A stretch of DNA of 64,000 nucleotides, from NCBI GenBank assembly GCA_012184525.1, contig WOFQ01000059.1:161381-225380 (forward strand), read 5' to 3'. This document shows positions 1 to 12,386 of the stretch, piece after piece (the stretch's first letter is position 1; each line of letters opens with the position of its first letter). The DNA comes from Xenoacremonium recifei (taxonomy: Eukaryota; Ascomycota; Sordariomycetes; Hypocreales; Nectriaceae). The translations under genes and the position numbers were made by a program. The notes under the pieces are model-generated. The model saw only the letters and a list, made by a program, of their open reading frames with translations. It did not search any database and was not told the DNA's origin.

Positions 1-688
1 ATACAGCTTAAAGTTTAAGCGATATAAACAATGTTGACTATGCGAAGACCCTGAACCCGCATGAGTCAGAAAGCAGCGGATAGAGTGTCATCAAAGGATG
101 TAGCCGTGGCACTTCCCGGCCAGTGTTGGCAGAACTAGCAACTCTTTACGAGTGAGAGCCCATCAGACAAAGAACGAGGTGAACAGCAACAATCCATTGT
201 GAGGCAGAGCTCCATGCGATAGTACCTTAGTTAAGCCCCATCTGTCAAACAAAAAGCCCAGCGATAAGATGATGGGACATCGGGGCCAGGAACCTATTGC
301 GGCCAGACCCATCCAGGAAGGACACACTGAGAGGGGAAGTGGAAGAGTTGAGAAGGCGGAAGAATCGGTCCCATTGAATCTGGCAGCGTGCAAACGAACC
401 ATAGGCGGCTCTTCAGCGGGTTCTTCAGTGGTCGCCAGCGGACTTAGTGGGCCGGGGCGCTTCTCGATAGTGGACAGGCGGGCGGGGACGCCACCCGGAA
501 AAAGGTTGCGACGGGGAGCCCGGGCTTGGGACTGGAGTCTCGAAAGGCCAGAACATCAAATCGAATTTCCCCAAAGCCCGCCCACCACTCTCTCAACACC
601 TCCAGCTCCCACCTCCTCCATCTCTCGCGTGCAGCCCATCCCGTGGTCGTTTCTCGTCCTCACCACCTCCTCAGCGTCAGACAGCAAA
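1..688. other. Intergenic / 5' flank of PHO88
   Basis: No coding gene is supported here. Overlapping reading frames on both strands show no recognisable domain. The pyrimidine-rich stretch from about 590 to 665 looks like the promoter and 5' UTR of the downstream PHO88 gene. Confidence 0.5.
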
Positions 689-1404
689 ATGGCCGGCCTC
701 AGCCCCCAGATGTGAGTTGTCTCCCGGGCCGCACTCCGCCTGGCGCATTGCGTGCGTGCGATAGACAGCTAATCGTGATGCGACAACAGCACCAACCTGG
801 TCATCATCCTCGGGATGATGCAGGTCGCCAAGCGCGTGCCCTTCGATGACCCGTGGACGCTCAACGTCGTGCGCGCCATCTACCTGGGCAGCAACGTCAT
901 CATCGCCGCCGTCTACTTCTACTGCCAGCTCGCCATCAACAAGAAGAAGGGTATGTTTGCTCCAGCACGGCCCGCTCGCAGCGTGCGAGTACTAACCCGC
1001 GGCATCCAGACATGACCACGCTCAAGTACGTCGAGCCCGCCCCCATGGGTTCCTCCGAGGAGGGCAAGCTCGTCACCACGACCATCCACGCCTACGACAC
1101 GCAGCAGATCCGCACCGCCTTCCGCGGCCAGCTCATGGGCGTCGCCATGATGGCCTTCATGCACCTGTACCTCAAGTACACCAACCCGCTGCTGATCCAG
1201 AGCTTGATCCCCCTCAAGAGCGCCTTCGAGCACAACATGGTCAAGATCCACCTGTTCGGCCAGCCCGCCGTCGGCGACCTCAAGCGTCCCTTCAAGCAGC
1301 CCCAGGGCTTCATGAGCGCCATGCAGGGCGGCCCTGCCCAGAGCGACAAGAAGGCCGTCGAGGCCGCTGAGCGCGCTGGCCGTGGCGGTGCTAAGGAGGA
1401 GTAA
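689..1404 (+). CDS. PHO88: PHO88/SND3-family ER membrane protein
   Basis: Three exons, 689-711, 790-950 and 1010-1404, give 192 aa; both introns are GT-AG. The protein starts MAGLSPQITNLVIILGMMQV, with a hydrophobic N-terminal segment, then a second membrane segment (LGSNVIIAAVYFYCQLAI). The C-terminal part contains the conserved LMGVAMMAFMHLYLKYTNPL region and a charged, alanine-rich tail. In yeast, Pho88/Snd3 is an ER membrane protein of the SND targeting route, first found through effects on phosphate uptake. Length and architecture match the fungal family. The start is the only ATG that gives an in-phase first exon. The long antisense frame over 919-1419 is a shadow of this gene. Confidence 0.93.
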
Positions 1405-1944
1405 ACCAGCTATAGACACTGGCGGACAAGCATAGCCGATGAGGACAATATTCTTGTGGGCCTGGGATGGGAAATACTTACAGAGGTTTTAGGATGGGCT
1501 TGTATCATAAATCATTAGGGGCGGCAGGGAGAATATCATTAGATGCCTGAATACGGAGTATTTGATGTGTCAATATCCATATTGCATGCGCGCTCTACTT
1601 GATGCATGCTGTAATCGATGCAGGATATCATGCCCTGCAATTGCTAATACCTATCTCTATAAGAATTTTACTTTGCCACTGTCGCTTCTTACTAAAACCG
1701 GCGGCCTATGCAGATACCAAAGCTTTGGCATAGTCTCGGTTTGGGAAGATCCCGTCCGGTCCAGGTCACGTTTTCTCGCGTTAATTGGTGACATCAATTA
1801 TTTGTCCGCCGCGGGCTGCCCCTCCGCCACCATGCACTGTCACCCATCCAACTTGCACCCGTGAAGCGCCTCGACACGGCCAAAGAAAACTCTCCCATTG
1901 CGAGCCCTGGAAACCTCCGTTGGCAGAACGAGAGCGCATACGCC

Positions 1945-3128
1945 ATGGAGCGTCCGTCAACACCGCCTTCGGGCTCCAGGCCAACGCAAGTCGTCTCGCC
2001 GCCTACTCCGGAAGTGAAGAGAAGAATTGTATGCATCGCTGCGACCCCACGATGGTTCACGCTGACAAAGAACAGGAGGAGAATCGATTACGAGCGAAAG
2101 CGATCCGAGACCAGCGAGAAGCCGAGCAGCGCGCAAAGGGCACCGCGCCTTCAATACCAAAGTCCTCGGGTGGCTTTGTTCCAACCGACAACGTTCATAT
2201 CACCAAGACAGCCGCAGGCAAGCGTCCCTACAGCTCAGTATCGACCGCCGAGTCTTCCGGTACGAACCGCGATGGGCGCAACAAGGGCGACGAGGAGGCG
2301 CTGCGGCCAGCCCGCAAGTTCACCAAGTTCGTCGACTACAACATGAGTGCCATGACCGATACGAAGGGTGGTTTCCTAACAGCCGAAGACGATCCGCACA
2401 ATTTTGCCCTCGCTGGCAACAAGCCAGGTGAAGAGCAGGAGCAGCGACCGAAGCACATGACAGTTCAAGAATGGGAGCGGTTACAACTTATCCGGACTCT
2501 ACAAAAGCAGAAGGTTGCAGAGCCGAATCTCAGTGTCCTAGATGATCCTTCAAAGAGGAAGAAGTGTGCCGAGTGCGGCAGCTTAGAAATCGACTTTGTC
2601 TGGGCCGAGGTTTTCCACCTCAACGTCTGCAACGCATGCAAGGAGAAGCACTCAGACAAGTATTCGCTATTGACCAAGACGGAGTGCAAGGAGGACTACC
2701 TATTGACGGACGAGGAGCTTCGAGACCCAGAACTGCTCCCGCATCTGTCAAAACCCAACCCACACAAGTCACACTGGCACGACATGATGCTCTTCCTGCG
2801 GTGTCAAGTCGAGGAGTACGCGATCAAGACGAAATGGGGCTCTGCCGAGGCGCTGGACGCAGAGTATGAGCGACGGGAGGCGCAGAAGAAGGCGCGCAAG
2901 GAAGCCAAGTTCAAGGAGAAGCTGCTAGATCTCAAGCGCAAGACGAGGACAGATGCATTCCGGCGGCAGGCGGGCACATTGAGCAAGTCTGGTGCGAGCA
3001 AATTCGGGGATGCAATAGGAGGCGGGAGACATGTGCATGAATGGGGGAGGACAGTCGAGAATGCCGAGGGGATGACGGTTAAGACGTGCACAGAGTGTGG
3101 CATGGAGGTTGAGGAATTGGAGTTTTAG
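1945..3128 (+). CDS. RAD14: DNA repair protein Rad14/XPA
   Basis: Two exons, 1945-2028 and 2076-3128, around a 47-bp GT-AG intron, encode 378 aa. The ATG at 1945 has a good context (cgccATGg) and opens MERPSTPPSGSR. XPA zinc-finger cysteines are at residues 192, 195, 213 and 216 (CAEC...CNAC), followed by the conserved KYSLLTKTECKEDYLL block that contacts DNA and RPA. The C-terminus has a second CTEC motif and the HEWGRT element typical of fungal Rad14. The role is damage recognition and verification in nucleotide excision repair, in the nucleus. The upstream gene PHO88 is about 540 bp away and independently transcribed. No damage to the gene is visible. Confidence 0.93.
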
Positions 3129-3851
3129 TTTTGATACCAGCGGGATCTCTGTACAACTTGGCATTTAGGAATTGGGGTTACGGCTTGGAAATGGTCGATC
3201 TTTCGTGGGTTAGGAACCTGGAAATATATCCCACTGTTTGCACTGAGGTGGTCTTGCAACGTCATCTCAGGGGCACACAATGAGCTACGCTCTATCACAA
3301 ACAGACATCAAACCAGCAGCCCGCACAACGTGTGCCAAGCATCCGGGCGTCACTCAGAGGCGACGATTTGGCGCCAAAGACTGCCCGCATTTCAGAGCTG
3401 TTGGTTGTTAATCGCAGGATTTGCAGGCGTAACAGGAACAGGGCCATGCAGGGGTATCGGGGAGAAGTTGATGCCTGACAGCCTCACTTTCCCCAGGCTG
3501 CGCGCTGATTGGCTGAAATTTTCGGCGGCGGTTACAGCAGCACCACAGCAGGGGACAGCAGAGTGGACGAGACACCTGGACCTAACCGAAGCTTTCCCAA
3601 CTTTGGGTGTCCATCCATCCAACAATTTATTTGGCAGCAGCTCAGCACGACGCCATCACCGTCACTCAACACCATCACGCGAATTCCCATCCATCGCCGC
3701 CTTTGGGCCCAAGCTGCCGAATCGCCCGACGAGTCCTGCCCGCCAGCTCCCGCTCACCGCTCGCCATTCCTCCTCCACGCGCGCATCGATACCTCTCCTC
3801 TCCTCCTCCCCCCCCTCGATGCTCCCGCCCAATTGAAACAGGCGCGCCGCG
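3129..3851. other. Intergenic region between RAD14 and striatin
   Basis: No gene supported. The last 250 bp, rich in CCATC/CTC pyrimidine runs, is likely the 5' UTR and promoter of the striatin gene. Confidence 0.5.
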
Positions 3852-6459
3852 ATGGGCCCGAATGCTGGCAACGGCGTTGGGGGGATGGAGATGGGGCCGA
3901 TGATGCAGGCCAACGGCTCGAACCAGCCCCAGGCCACCGAGTACACGCTCCAGGGCGTCATGCGCTTCCTGCAGACCGAATGGCACCGCCACGAGCGCGA
4001 CAGGAACGCTTGGGAGATCGAGAAGCAGGAGATGAAGGGCCGCATCGCGAACCTCGAGGGCCAGGCGCGGAGAGCTGACGCTACCCAGCGCGCCCTGAAG
4101 AAGTACGTGTCGATCCTGGAGCGCAAGGTCAAGGAGCAGTCGGCCCAGCTCAAGGGCAATGCCGCCGTAGAGGAAGCCGAGGCGGCCAAGCAGGACCGCG
4201 CCGCCAAGATCCAGGAGAAGCTTCGATGTGAGTATCTTGCGTCCACTCTGGACTTTTACCACAGAGGTCCGTTGCTAACGGCCCTGACAGCATCGCTCGA
4301 CGGTCACGCGATCCCGGGCATCGACGGGGTTGACGTGGAAAAGGGCGGCGACGAGGAATCACAACGGCACGAACTCAAGTCATTCCTCGACCAGTGTCAG
4401 TCCGAGTTTATGTACCTGATGATTACACCCGCGAATCCTCAACCGCCCCGCGACTCGCCCCCGCTGCCCATGATGGAGGATCTGCGCGAAGTCGAGGCCG
4501 CGTATGGCATGCCGGCACCTCAGCCCATGGAGCGCCAGTTCCAGATCGCCAACCGACCGTCACAGAACCACGTGCAAGAGATGAACTCGCGAATGCCACC
4601 GAACCACGGACCCCCGATGCAGCCTCTTCCTACCCATATAAATCAGAAGACGCAAGAGATACACCCCCAGCCCATGGTGCGGTCCTCGGCCGAGCACCAA
4701 CAGTCCGCTATATATCAGAACTCTCATGAGTGGCCTACATCCGTGTCGGTCACGTCCCGACCCGTGGAGGAACACATGCCCCAGGCGAACCATGCGGCCG
4801 AGGCGCTGTCTCGCATGGAGGATCCGATCGAGCTTCGAGAGAAACACGTCCCAGCTCCCGAATCAGACGGCTGGGAGTTCCCCGAAGGCACGTTCCCCGA
4901 GCCCGGTAACAACCAAGCAAACCAATCCACGCCGGGTCGAACCGATACCGATGCCTTCCCCAACGCAGATAACATTCCCAAATCGCCGAGTCGAACGACC
5001 ACCTCGCACAGGAGAAAGGGATCCATGTCGCGCCGTCGAAGTTCGGAACAGGAGTTGCTAGCTAGCGCGGCTCAGAAGGCCGCTGAGAGCGGTAACTTCA
5101 AGCTGAGGTTCGGTCTACGCGGCCACCTCGACACGGTACGGACTGTCATCTTCTCCGGCGGTGGCAGCCCGGGGGAGCCTGAGATCTGCACCGCTGGCGA
5201 CGACGGCATGATCAAGCGATTCCATATTCCTCGGTTAGAAGGCCATACGACGTCGCTCTCCAATGTCGCCTCGGACCTCGACGTCACGGCCAACTTCACG
5301 CACCGCGGCCACTCTGGCGCCGTGCTGTGCCTGACCTCCTGGTCACCCTCTCCCAACTTCTCCACAGGTGGACGTGCAACCGGCGACGGCTGGATATTCT
5401 CCGGTGGCCGTGATGCGACCATCCGTGTGTGGGAACGTGGGCGAGTCGATCCCAAGGCCACTCTCGAGGGTCACACCGATGCTGTCTGGGCCCTGTGTGT
5501 GCTACCGGCGACCCTGGGCTCGGTATTTGGCAATTCAAGCCCCTACGGGAGCGCTGATCGCATCCTGCTGGCATCCGGTGCTGCAGACGGCACCGTACGA
5601 CTCTGGTCGGTCAGCGCGCCGCCACAGCTGAGCTCGCCTCAGCCAGGGACAAACCGTGCCATGACAGGCCGCTCAGGACGCGTCCGCGGCAACTCGATGA
5701 GCTCTGGCAGCGGGTTCTCCAACTCACCGCAGCCCACGACGGCGTCCAACTCGCCCTTCAACCACACATTGGTGCACACCGTAGCTCGATCGGACGGTTC
5801 CAAGGCCAGCCCGACTTGCATAACGCCCCTGAGCACCACCGGAGAGTCATTTGTCGTCGCTTACTCAGATGCTGCCATAATCGTCTACGATACCCGGACG
5901 GGCGAGGAGATTGGACACATGGACAGCATGGAGACGTACGACGGGACGATCAAGACGAGCGTCAACGCCGTTGTCGCAACGACAGTCGGCCTCGATCAGG
6001 GCCACCAGCACGGCTCTAGCATAGCTGAGGAGGATAGCAGTGCCGGTGCTACAGGTGGCGGACGATCGATGGCCGGCTCAGGGGTCGAGGGGACCATCAT
6101 TTCAGGTCATGAAGACCGCTTCGTCCGGTTCTTTGATGCAAACAGCGGTATGTTCCATCCCCGTGGACAATCTCACAAGACCATTACTGACCCATCCAGG
6201 CCAATGTACATACAACATGCTCGCGCACCCCGACGCCATCTCCAGCCTCTCCCTCAGCCCCGACGGCCTCGAACTCGTCAGCGCAGGCCACGACGCCTCG
6301 CTGCGCTTCTGGAGCCTGGAGAAGCGCTCGTGCACGCAGGAAATCACGAGTCACCGCGTGATGCGCGGCGAGGGCATCTGCGCATGTGTTTGGAGTCAGG
6401 ATGGCAAGTGGGTGGTCAGCGCTGGGGGCGACGGTGTGGTTAAGGTGTTTGCGCGATAG
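3852..6459 (+). CDS. pro11: Striatin (STRIPAK scaffold, WD40 protein)
   Basis: Three exons, 3852-4227, 4291-6147 and 6200-6459, give 830 aa. The 63-bp first intron is in frame, so an unspliced reading also looks open. It has GTGAGT, a CTAAC branch site and CAG, and splicing restores the expected LRSSLDG junction. The N-terminus has the striatin signature (YTLQGVMRFLQTEWHRHE), followed by a charged coiled coil at about residues 45-120. A disordered Pro/Gln-rich linker follows, then WD40 repeats from about residue 410 to the end (LRGHLDTVRTV, GGRDATIRVW, SAGHDASLRFW). In Sordaria PRO11 and Fusarium FSR1, striatin scaffolds PP2A and kinases at the nuclear envelope and is needed for fruiting and hyphal fusion. 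The 3' exon ends in the last WD repeat at VVKVFAR. Confidence 0.94.
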
Positions 6460-7121
6460 GACGATGGGGTTGTAAACTTGGTGTAGGGGTTATTTACGTT
6501 GCTGGCGTTGTGAGGACGGCGGCCAGCAGCGCCTGTGTTATAGTATGTATTCGGGAGATCTTATACAATTCGTCGATACCCGGCATTTGTCTGTTGAGGT
6601 CGTTCCTATGTTGCGTTTGTCTGGCATAATAAAACGTGGTGTTTGGTACAGATATAGGCCATAAGTTTTTGTAAACCAGATCAATCCGAACCTCTATCCG
6701 GAGTATAATTATAGGGGAAAGGACCTAAACAAGCTAAACCATCTTTGAACTGAATTAATGAGTACGGGGTATTTCTGTTATTGCTTTTCGTCCTTGGCCT
6801 GTAACCAGTATAGTGGTCTTTCGGATTTTCCCAATAGCATGGATGACTCTTCTAGAGCCTGTAGAGTAATGATTCATTCAGCGGACTTTCCCGATAGTTT
6901 CAGTGGCTTCGAGCGCCGCGAGTCATCCCTTAGGGTCGGTGGGCCCTTATCGATTCGCAGCAGGGGGATAAGAGTCACTCGTGACTTAGGCCCGGCCGTC
7001 TTCGGAGCTGAAAATGTTATGAAAGCATCAGACACCGAGTTGCCTTACTTCCCGTGTATCTCTTGCATCCAATCCTCGGGTCTTCCCATCTCAATCCCCA
7101 CATCACATCAAGAACATTACA
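6460..7121. other. Intergenic region before ARG1
   Basis: Striatin 3' UTR and the ARG1 promoter. A 131-codon frame at 6758-7153 has no recognisable domain and overlaps the ARG1 start, so I do not call it. Confidence 0.5.
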
Positions 7122-9117
7122 ATGGCGCAGGAACGTGTTTGTCTGTGAGTTGATCCGACCCTGGTGTAAGATGTGGCTTGACTGACGGCTGACCTCATTC
7201 AGTGCCTACTCTGGTGGTAAGTTGAACATGCTCAAGATAGCATCACCAATTGATGCTCACGGACATAACAGGCCTGGACACAAGTACGATTCTCCGATGG
7301 CTGGTTTTGCAAAATTATTCAGTCGTCTGCTTCCTTGCCGATTGTGGCCAGGAGGAGGACTTCGAGGCTGTGAAGGCCAAGGCGGTCAAGCTCGGAGCTG
7401 AGCGCATGATCATCCAAGATGTCCAACAGGAGCTTATCGACGAGCTGGTCTGGCCTGCCATTCAATGCAACGCAATCTATGAGGACCGATGTAAGATACT
7501 CGGCTTTCCCGCTTATCGAAGTCCCAGCTAACACCGAGATGACCTTCTGGGAACGAGTCTTGCCCGTCCAGTGATCGCCAGGGCGATGGTCAAAGTCGCG
7601 AAGGAGTTCAACTGCACGATCCTGAGCCACGGATGTAAGTGGCCTCCCGACTGGGTCACAGCTTGTTGTATCGACAGTTTGCTGACACAGGTATCCCATG
7701 TCTTCAGGTACCGGCAAGGGTAACGAGTATGTCTATATCTCCAAAGAGCCTCTGGCTTGATACTTACCTCTTTCTCCTAGTCAAGTTCGCTTCGAGCTGG
7801 CATGGAAGGCCTGCGATCCCACCCTAAAGGTTCTGGCTCCCTGGCGCTTGCCAGAGTTCTACAACCGATTCGCGTTTGTGACCACCCACGCTCACTTTCA
7901 CGCAGCCAAGCTGACGAGCGTACAGAGGACGTGCGGATCTCCTCAAGTTCGCCGCCGAGCAGAACATTCCCGTCAGCTCTACGCCTAAAGCCCCTTACAG
8001 TATGGATGGTGCGTGGAAGAACAAAAACTAGCTTACCACGTTAGGAATCTTGTCTAACATGCCAATAGACAACATCATCCACTGCAGCTACGAGGCCGGG
8101 GTAAACCATCCTGTATCTATAGACTTTCCTGTACATCGTGCTGACTCTGTTAGATCCTCGAACAACCCGAACTTGAGCCCCCGAAGGACATGTGGACACG
8201 AACTGTTGGTAAGGGGCTTCTGAACCACTCCAACTCAGTCGAGTCGACGCTGACGTCCATCCGTAGATCCGATGAAGGCTCCTGATGAGCCGACGCCCTT
8301 CACCGTCCATTTCGAACAAGGCGTTCCCGTCAAGCTTGAGGTCGGCGGCAAGGTCATCACTGGCTCGCTGGAGATTTTCAAGGCAGCTAATGAGATTGGC
8401 CGGGTCAATGGTGAGGTTTCAGACTACAAAAGCTCTCGAGTCCCTGCTGACCAATGATAAGGAATCGGACGTGTCGACATTGTCGAGTCCAGGTTTATCG
8501 GTGAGTTTACGCTCGTCGGGGAGTGTATTGCTATTAAATTTGTCATCTGCTAACGATTCTCAGGCCTGAAGAGCAGGGGCTGTTACGGTATGCAATTAGA
8601 TGAAGTTAAATGACCGTCCAATGTCTAACATCGCGTTCACAGATACCCCCGCCCTCACAATCTTAAGACAGGCTCATCTGGATCTGGAAGGACTTGTCCT
8701 TGACTCCAAGGTCCGCTCTATCCGCGACCGTCTTTCTCAAGACTGGTCAACCGCCATCTACAATGGTTAGTCATTTTCCGTCCACGCTCACGTCTCGTCG
8801 TTGAACTTGTGATTCTGACTCTTCAACTAGGCATGTACTTCAGTCCTGAGCGGGAGTTCGTTGAGCACGCCATCAAGTTCTCACAGCGCCAAGTCGACGG
8901 CAAGGTGAACCTCGTGGCCTACAAAGGATGCGCATACGTCGTTGGACGTTCCAGCGAGACCTCCAACCTCTACTCTGCCGACGAGAGCAGCATGGACACC
9001 CTCGATATGAACTGGACACCCCAGGATACCACGGGCTTCATCGCCATCCAATCTATCCGCATCGAGAAGTACGGTGCGAGGAAGATCAAGGACGGCGAGC
9101 CCCTTGCCCGTGTCTGA
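7122..9117 (+). CDS. ARG1: Argininosuccinate synthase
   Basis: Fourteen exons read by eye: 7122-7144, 7203-7216, 7272-7490, 7539-7634, 7708-7726, 7781-7873, 7926-8008, 8069-8100, 8154-8208, 8267-8410, 8462-8500, 8564-8587, 8643-8765, 8831-9117. They sum to 416 aa in a single frame. The enzyme joins citrulline and aspartate using ATP to make argininosuccinate in arginine biosynthesis. Visible motifs are the N-type ATP loop AYSGGLDTS (residues 9-17, split by two introns), LLGTSLARPVIAR, the TGKGNDQVRFEL block, SYEAG and ESRFIGLKSRG. The exon 3/4 junction yields YDLLGTS, one residue longer than the usual YLLGTS, and is the least certain splice. The intron density is high, and exon 2 is only 14 nt. 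Confidence 0.93.
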
Positions 9118-9530
9118 GCGCAGACTTAAGAAGAAAGGTTTCGGCGCCTTTAGGTACATGTAGATGGTGGAAACTTACAGGGCTCGATACCCACCGTGCG
9201 GTAGTTCACTCTGGAGATTAAAAGAAAAACCAAAATTTGGATGCAGTTGGGATGTTTTTCCTGATCAGGGGTCTGCTCTGGAATTACGTCTTTCTAGCTT
9301 GTTTTTAAATACAGTTATGCCTTGCAACTATTGGTTCTACAGCTTGAACTAAGTATTATGCCTAATAATGAAGCTCATTTCAGATTATTATACGAATCAT
9401 GGCCAGTTCGTAATACGTGATACAGGGTAGCTCCAGAGATGTTACTGTGGATAATGTGTATCCTATATAAGATACTCTACTGCTCCACGTGACATCGAAA
9501 TACGCTACAGTGGTTGCTCACAACCACGCA
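9118..9530. other. Intergenic, ARG1 3' region to tRNA
   Basis: No coding gene. Holds the ARG1 3' flank and the upstream flank of the tRNA gene. Confidence 0.4.
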
Positions 9531-9602
9531 TCTTCCGTAGTATAGTGGTCAGTATGCAAGCTTGTCACGCTTGAGACCCGGGTTCAATTCCCGGCGGGAG
9601 AG
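9531..9602 (+). tRNA. tRNA-Asp (GTC anticodon)
   Basis: A full 72-nt cloverleaf can be folded. The acceptor stem is TCTTCCG with CGGGAGA (one G-U pair); the discriminator base is G. The anticodon arm is CAAGC-loop-GCTTG with loop TTGTCAC, so the anticodon is GTC (Asp). The T arm is CCGGG-TTCAATT-CCCGG, and the D arm contains AGTGGTCA, a usual B/A-box-like pattern. No intron is present. Confidence 0.95.
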
Positions 9603-9609
9603 ATCCGCC

Positions 9610-9670
9610 AAACCTGTTACAGGTTTCCGAATTCTTTTATTCTTCTTTTTTTTTCTTCTTTTTTTTCTTT
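9610..9670 (+). terminator. Pol III terminator tract with hairpin behind tRNA-Asp
   Basis: Directly 3' of the tRNA there is a perfect 7-bp hairpin (AAACCTG-TTA-CAGGTTT, 9610-9626). Several T runs follow between 9635 and 9670, the longest nine Ts. T runs terminate RNA polymerase III. The hairpin may be incidental. Confidence 0.7.
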
Positions 9671-10101
9671 GGCATTTCACACAACATTATGTTTACATAG
9701 CATCACCAATAATAGGTTCTTTTGCTTTTTAGGATGCAGGGATTGGTCTTGGTTCATGCGAGAATCTCTTGAGCAATTGATCTATCGAGTTTTCCCAATT
9801 CTGCCCTGGACTCATTCTCGAAAGCACTGCTTCGCATGATCGGACTCATTTATTGAAGGCGATCGCCAAGTTACATTGTCACAGTGGCTTTAATAGCTAT
9901 TCGTTATCTATCAGAATTGGTCTGGCATGTCTTCGATGTGACGACAGTCACCTTACCTGAGGGACCATCGTCTTGAGGAACTACCACCAGTTGCAACAAG
10001 AACACTTCGGCTAGGTATAGAGATATCACCATGGTCACATAAATTTTTAGATATTGGTACCTATGCAGCAAATTTTCCCACCCTACAACGCCTATCTTTC
10101 A
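9671..10101. other. Intergenic
   Basis: No gene, repeat or RNA recognised between the tRNA trailer and the 3' end of MRE11. Confidence 0.4.
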
Positions 10102-12386
10102 TCACCGTCTTCTCGTCCTACTCGCTACCGGCGCTGGCTCGAAAGCGTCATCCTCAGAGATCTCATCGTCGCTAATTTCCAGAGCATTCGCTTGGGAAGC
10201 GCCTTGTGACGAAAAGTTCAGCTTCGTCTGCCGCGTCTTTGCCGCCGCACCCCTAGTTCCCGTACTTCGAGTTGCTGCTGTTGTCCTGGCAGGTGCTCGT
10301 CGCGTTGTCTTCGGAGGCGGCGGCGGCGGTTCTTCGTCCGACTCCATCACGACGTCTTCTTCCTCTTCTTCCTCACTTTCTTGTACAGCTTTACGACGGC
10401 TACCTCGAGCAGGAGGCTTTTTGGCCGGTGCCTTCTTGGCCGGAGCCGCTCGGGTGGTTCTCGTGGTGGTTCGCTTGGTGGCCTTTTTCACCGGCACCTC
10501 GTCCTCTTCAATGTCCATTTCATCGTCCTGCGTGCGCGCCCTAGACCTCCCCTTTGGGGCGACGGAACTCTCTTCCTCGCCTCCTTCGTAGGTCCACGCG
10601 CCCGGCTCATCTTCCCAGCTGCCGTCGAATTCGCTGTCCCAGGTCGCCGGCTTCGGTTTGAGGATGCGTTTGCGATCAGTCTGGGTCGTTCTAAGACCGC
10701 TGGCCTGCTCTTGCTCGACGCGAGCTTTGTAGATCTCCATGGCGCTGTTGAAGTCTTCGTCGTCTGATTCGAGACCTAGCATCGATCGAACTTGGCCAGA
10801 GAGGTGTTCTGATACGAAGAGCTCCATGGCGTGTTTGTCATCTTTTGCAACAAACTGAGTGACTGCGTCGCCAAAGGGACCTTGGGGTAGCACTTTGAGT
10901 GACTGTGCTGAGAGAAACTCTTGAACGAGAGATTCGACTTTGACGCCATCGCCACCGTCTGCTAAGGCTTCGAGCGACTCTGATGGATTTGTTGCCGTCG
11001 CTTTGCCTACGTGATGTTAGTGAGGTGAGAAAGGAGTGCAGGTAATGGAGTCTCATACGTTGAGTCGTCTTCTTGCGGTAGAAATAGACGACGTCGTTGG
11101 TGTTGGCAACCTTGCCAACGAAGCGATTAGAGAAGCGCTGGGGGTTCTCGCATTCAAATTGTCCCCCGTCGGAAGCCGTGTACTCAACCTTGAGTCGGAT
11201 CAGAGGCAATGGCCGTTCTTCCATAGCCTCTTCGTCAGTCTGGATAGCCTCCCATTCGGCATTGGCCTCCTCAATCATCTCCTCGACCACTTCCATTAGT
11301 CTCCGGGTGATTTCTTGACGATTATCCTTCTTTTTGTCGAGACCCTTGAATCGCTTGTCTTGCGCCAGCACCATTTCTCGTGTGACAAAGGGTCGAACTG
11401 TCTTGAGTGCGATCTTGTCGACCTTGAAGTCTTTTCCCGTGACGCTGAGGATGGCGACATGCTTCTGAACTGCCTCGCCAGGCACAAGGGATGTTGCGAC
11501 GGAGGATCCAGGTTGCATGACATGGAAGCCCGTCTCGGGATTTTTGGTTGGATCAATCACGCATTCGTGCTCATGCCCCCAAACCACCAGGTCGAGCCAG
11601 TCTGGTAGGACGTTCTCTGGTAGATATGACGTCGCAGTATGTGCGTGATGGTTCTGGTGAACAGCCAGCAGGTTGAACCAATCTCCTATCTGGGTATTGG
11701 GCCGGAACCATTTGACCTTGTGGTCTCGAAAGGTACGGAACATGCGCTCGTCACGCACGTTGCTTAGCCCGAATAATGCCAGCTTCGTGAGGCCCTTCTG
11801 CAGCAGGATCGGCTTGGCTTCGATATTATCGGCCTCCGGAACCCTGCCATAGTAGTTCAACAGCCCGCTGGCTTGTAGCAAGTCGAGGGAACAGAAATTG
11901 CCGTCACCCGAGGGGTCGTCGTGGTTGCCGTGGATAGAGAAGACGGGGATGGAGACGTTGATATCGGGGTCTTCGTAGTTGACGTGGGGGAAGGCGCCCT
12001 CAAAGACAGAGGCCGCATCGGAAAGGAATTCGAGCGGGCAGGGTTTCTCGCCGAGGCAGTTCTGGCGGAGGGTCCGCATGACTTGGTAGAGGGACTTGCG
12101 GGAGGGCTTGTTGTCGTGGAAGAGATCGCCGGCGAGCAGGACCATGTCCACCTGGAGAGTTAGTCTGAGGCTGAGCATTGGAGAGGCAGGAGTACATCTT
12201 CGGTCCGTGCAAGGTTCAAGATCTCGTCAAAGGTCCGCCAGCTGTCATCCTTGCGAATGGCGTCTCGTTCTTCGAAGCCGACATGGTTGTCGGTGGCCAC
12301 CAGGATTCGGATGGTATCGGCCTCTGGTGAGGTTAGATGAGGCGAGTGCTGCGGCTTTTGAGGGACTTGCCGGTGAATTCAGACAT
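10102..12386 (-). CDS. MRE11: Mre11 double-strand-break repair nuclease
   Basis: Four exons on the complement, 12386-12371, 12323-12196, 12151-11059 and 11006-10102, give 713 aa. The 16-nt first exon (MSEFT) ends at a GC donor (GCAAGT) of a 47-bp GC-AG intron, joining into EADTIRILVATDNHVGFEER. All phosphoesterase motifs are present: TDNH, GDLFHDN, GNHDDP, HQNHHAH and GHEHEC. The Mre11 DNA-binding domain follows (RLKVEYTASDGGQFECENPQ), then a basic, acidic and RGG/GAR-like low-complexity tail (TTRTTRAAPAKK, SRTRRR end). Mre11 forms MRN with Rad50 and Nbs1 to resect breaks and activate checkpoint signalling. If the GC donor is not used, the start must lie upstream; everything from exon 2 on is secure. 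Confidence 0.92.

Noticed and set aside
919..1419. 166-codon minus frame over PHO88
   Set aside because: Antisense shadow of the GC-rich PHO88 coding sequence; Leu/Ala/Gly-rich with no domain.
10272..10767. Plus frames over the MRE11 tail
   Set aside because: Antisense of the Lys/Arg/Glu-rich low-complexity C-terminus of MRE11.
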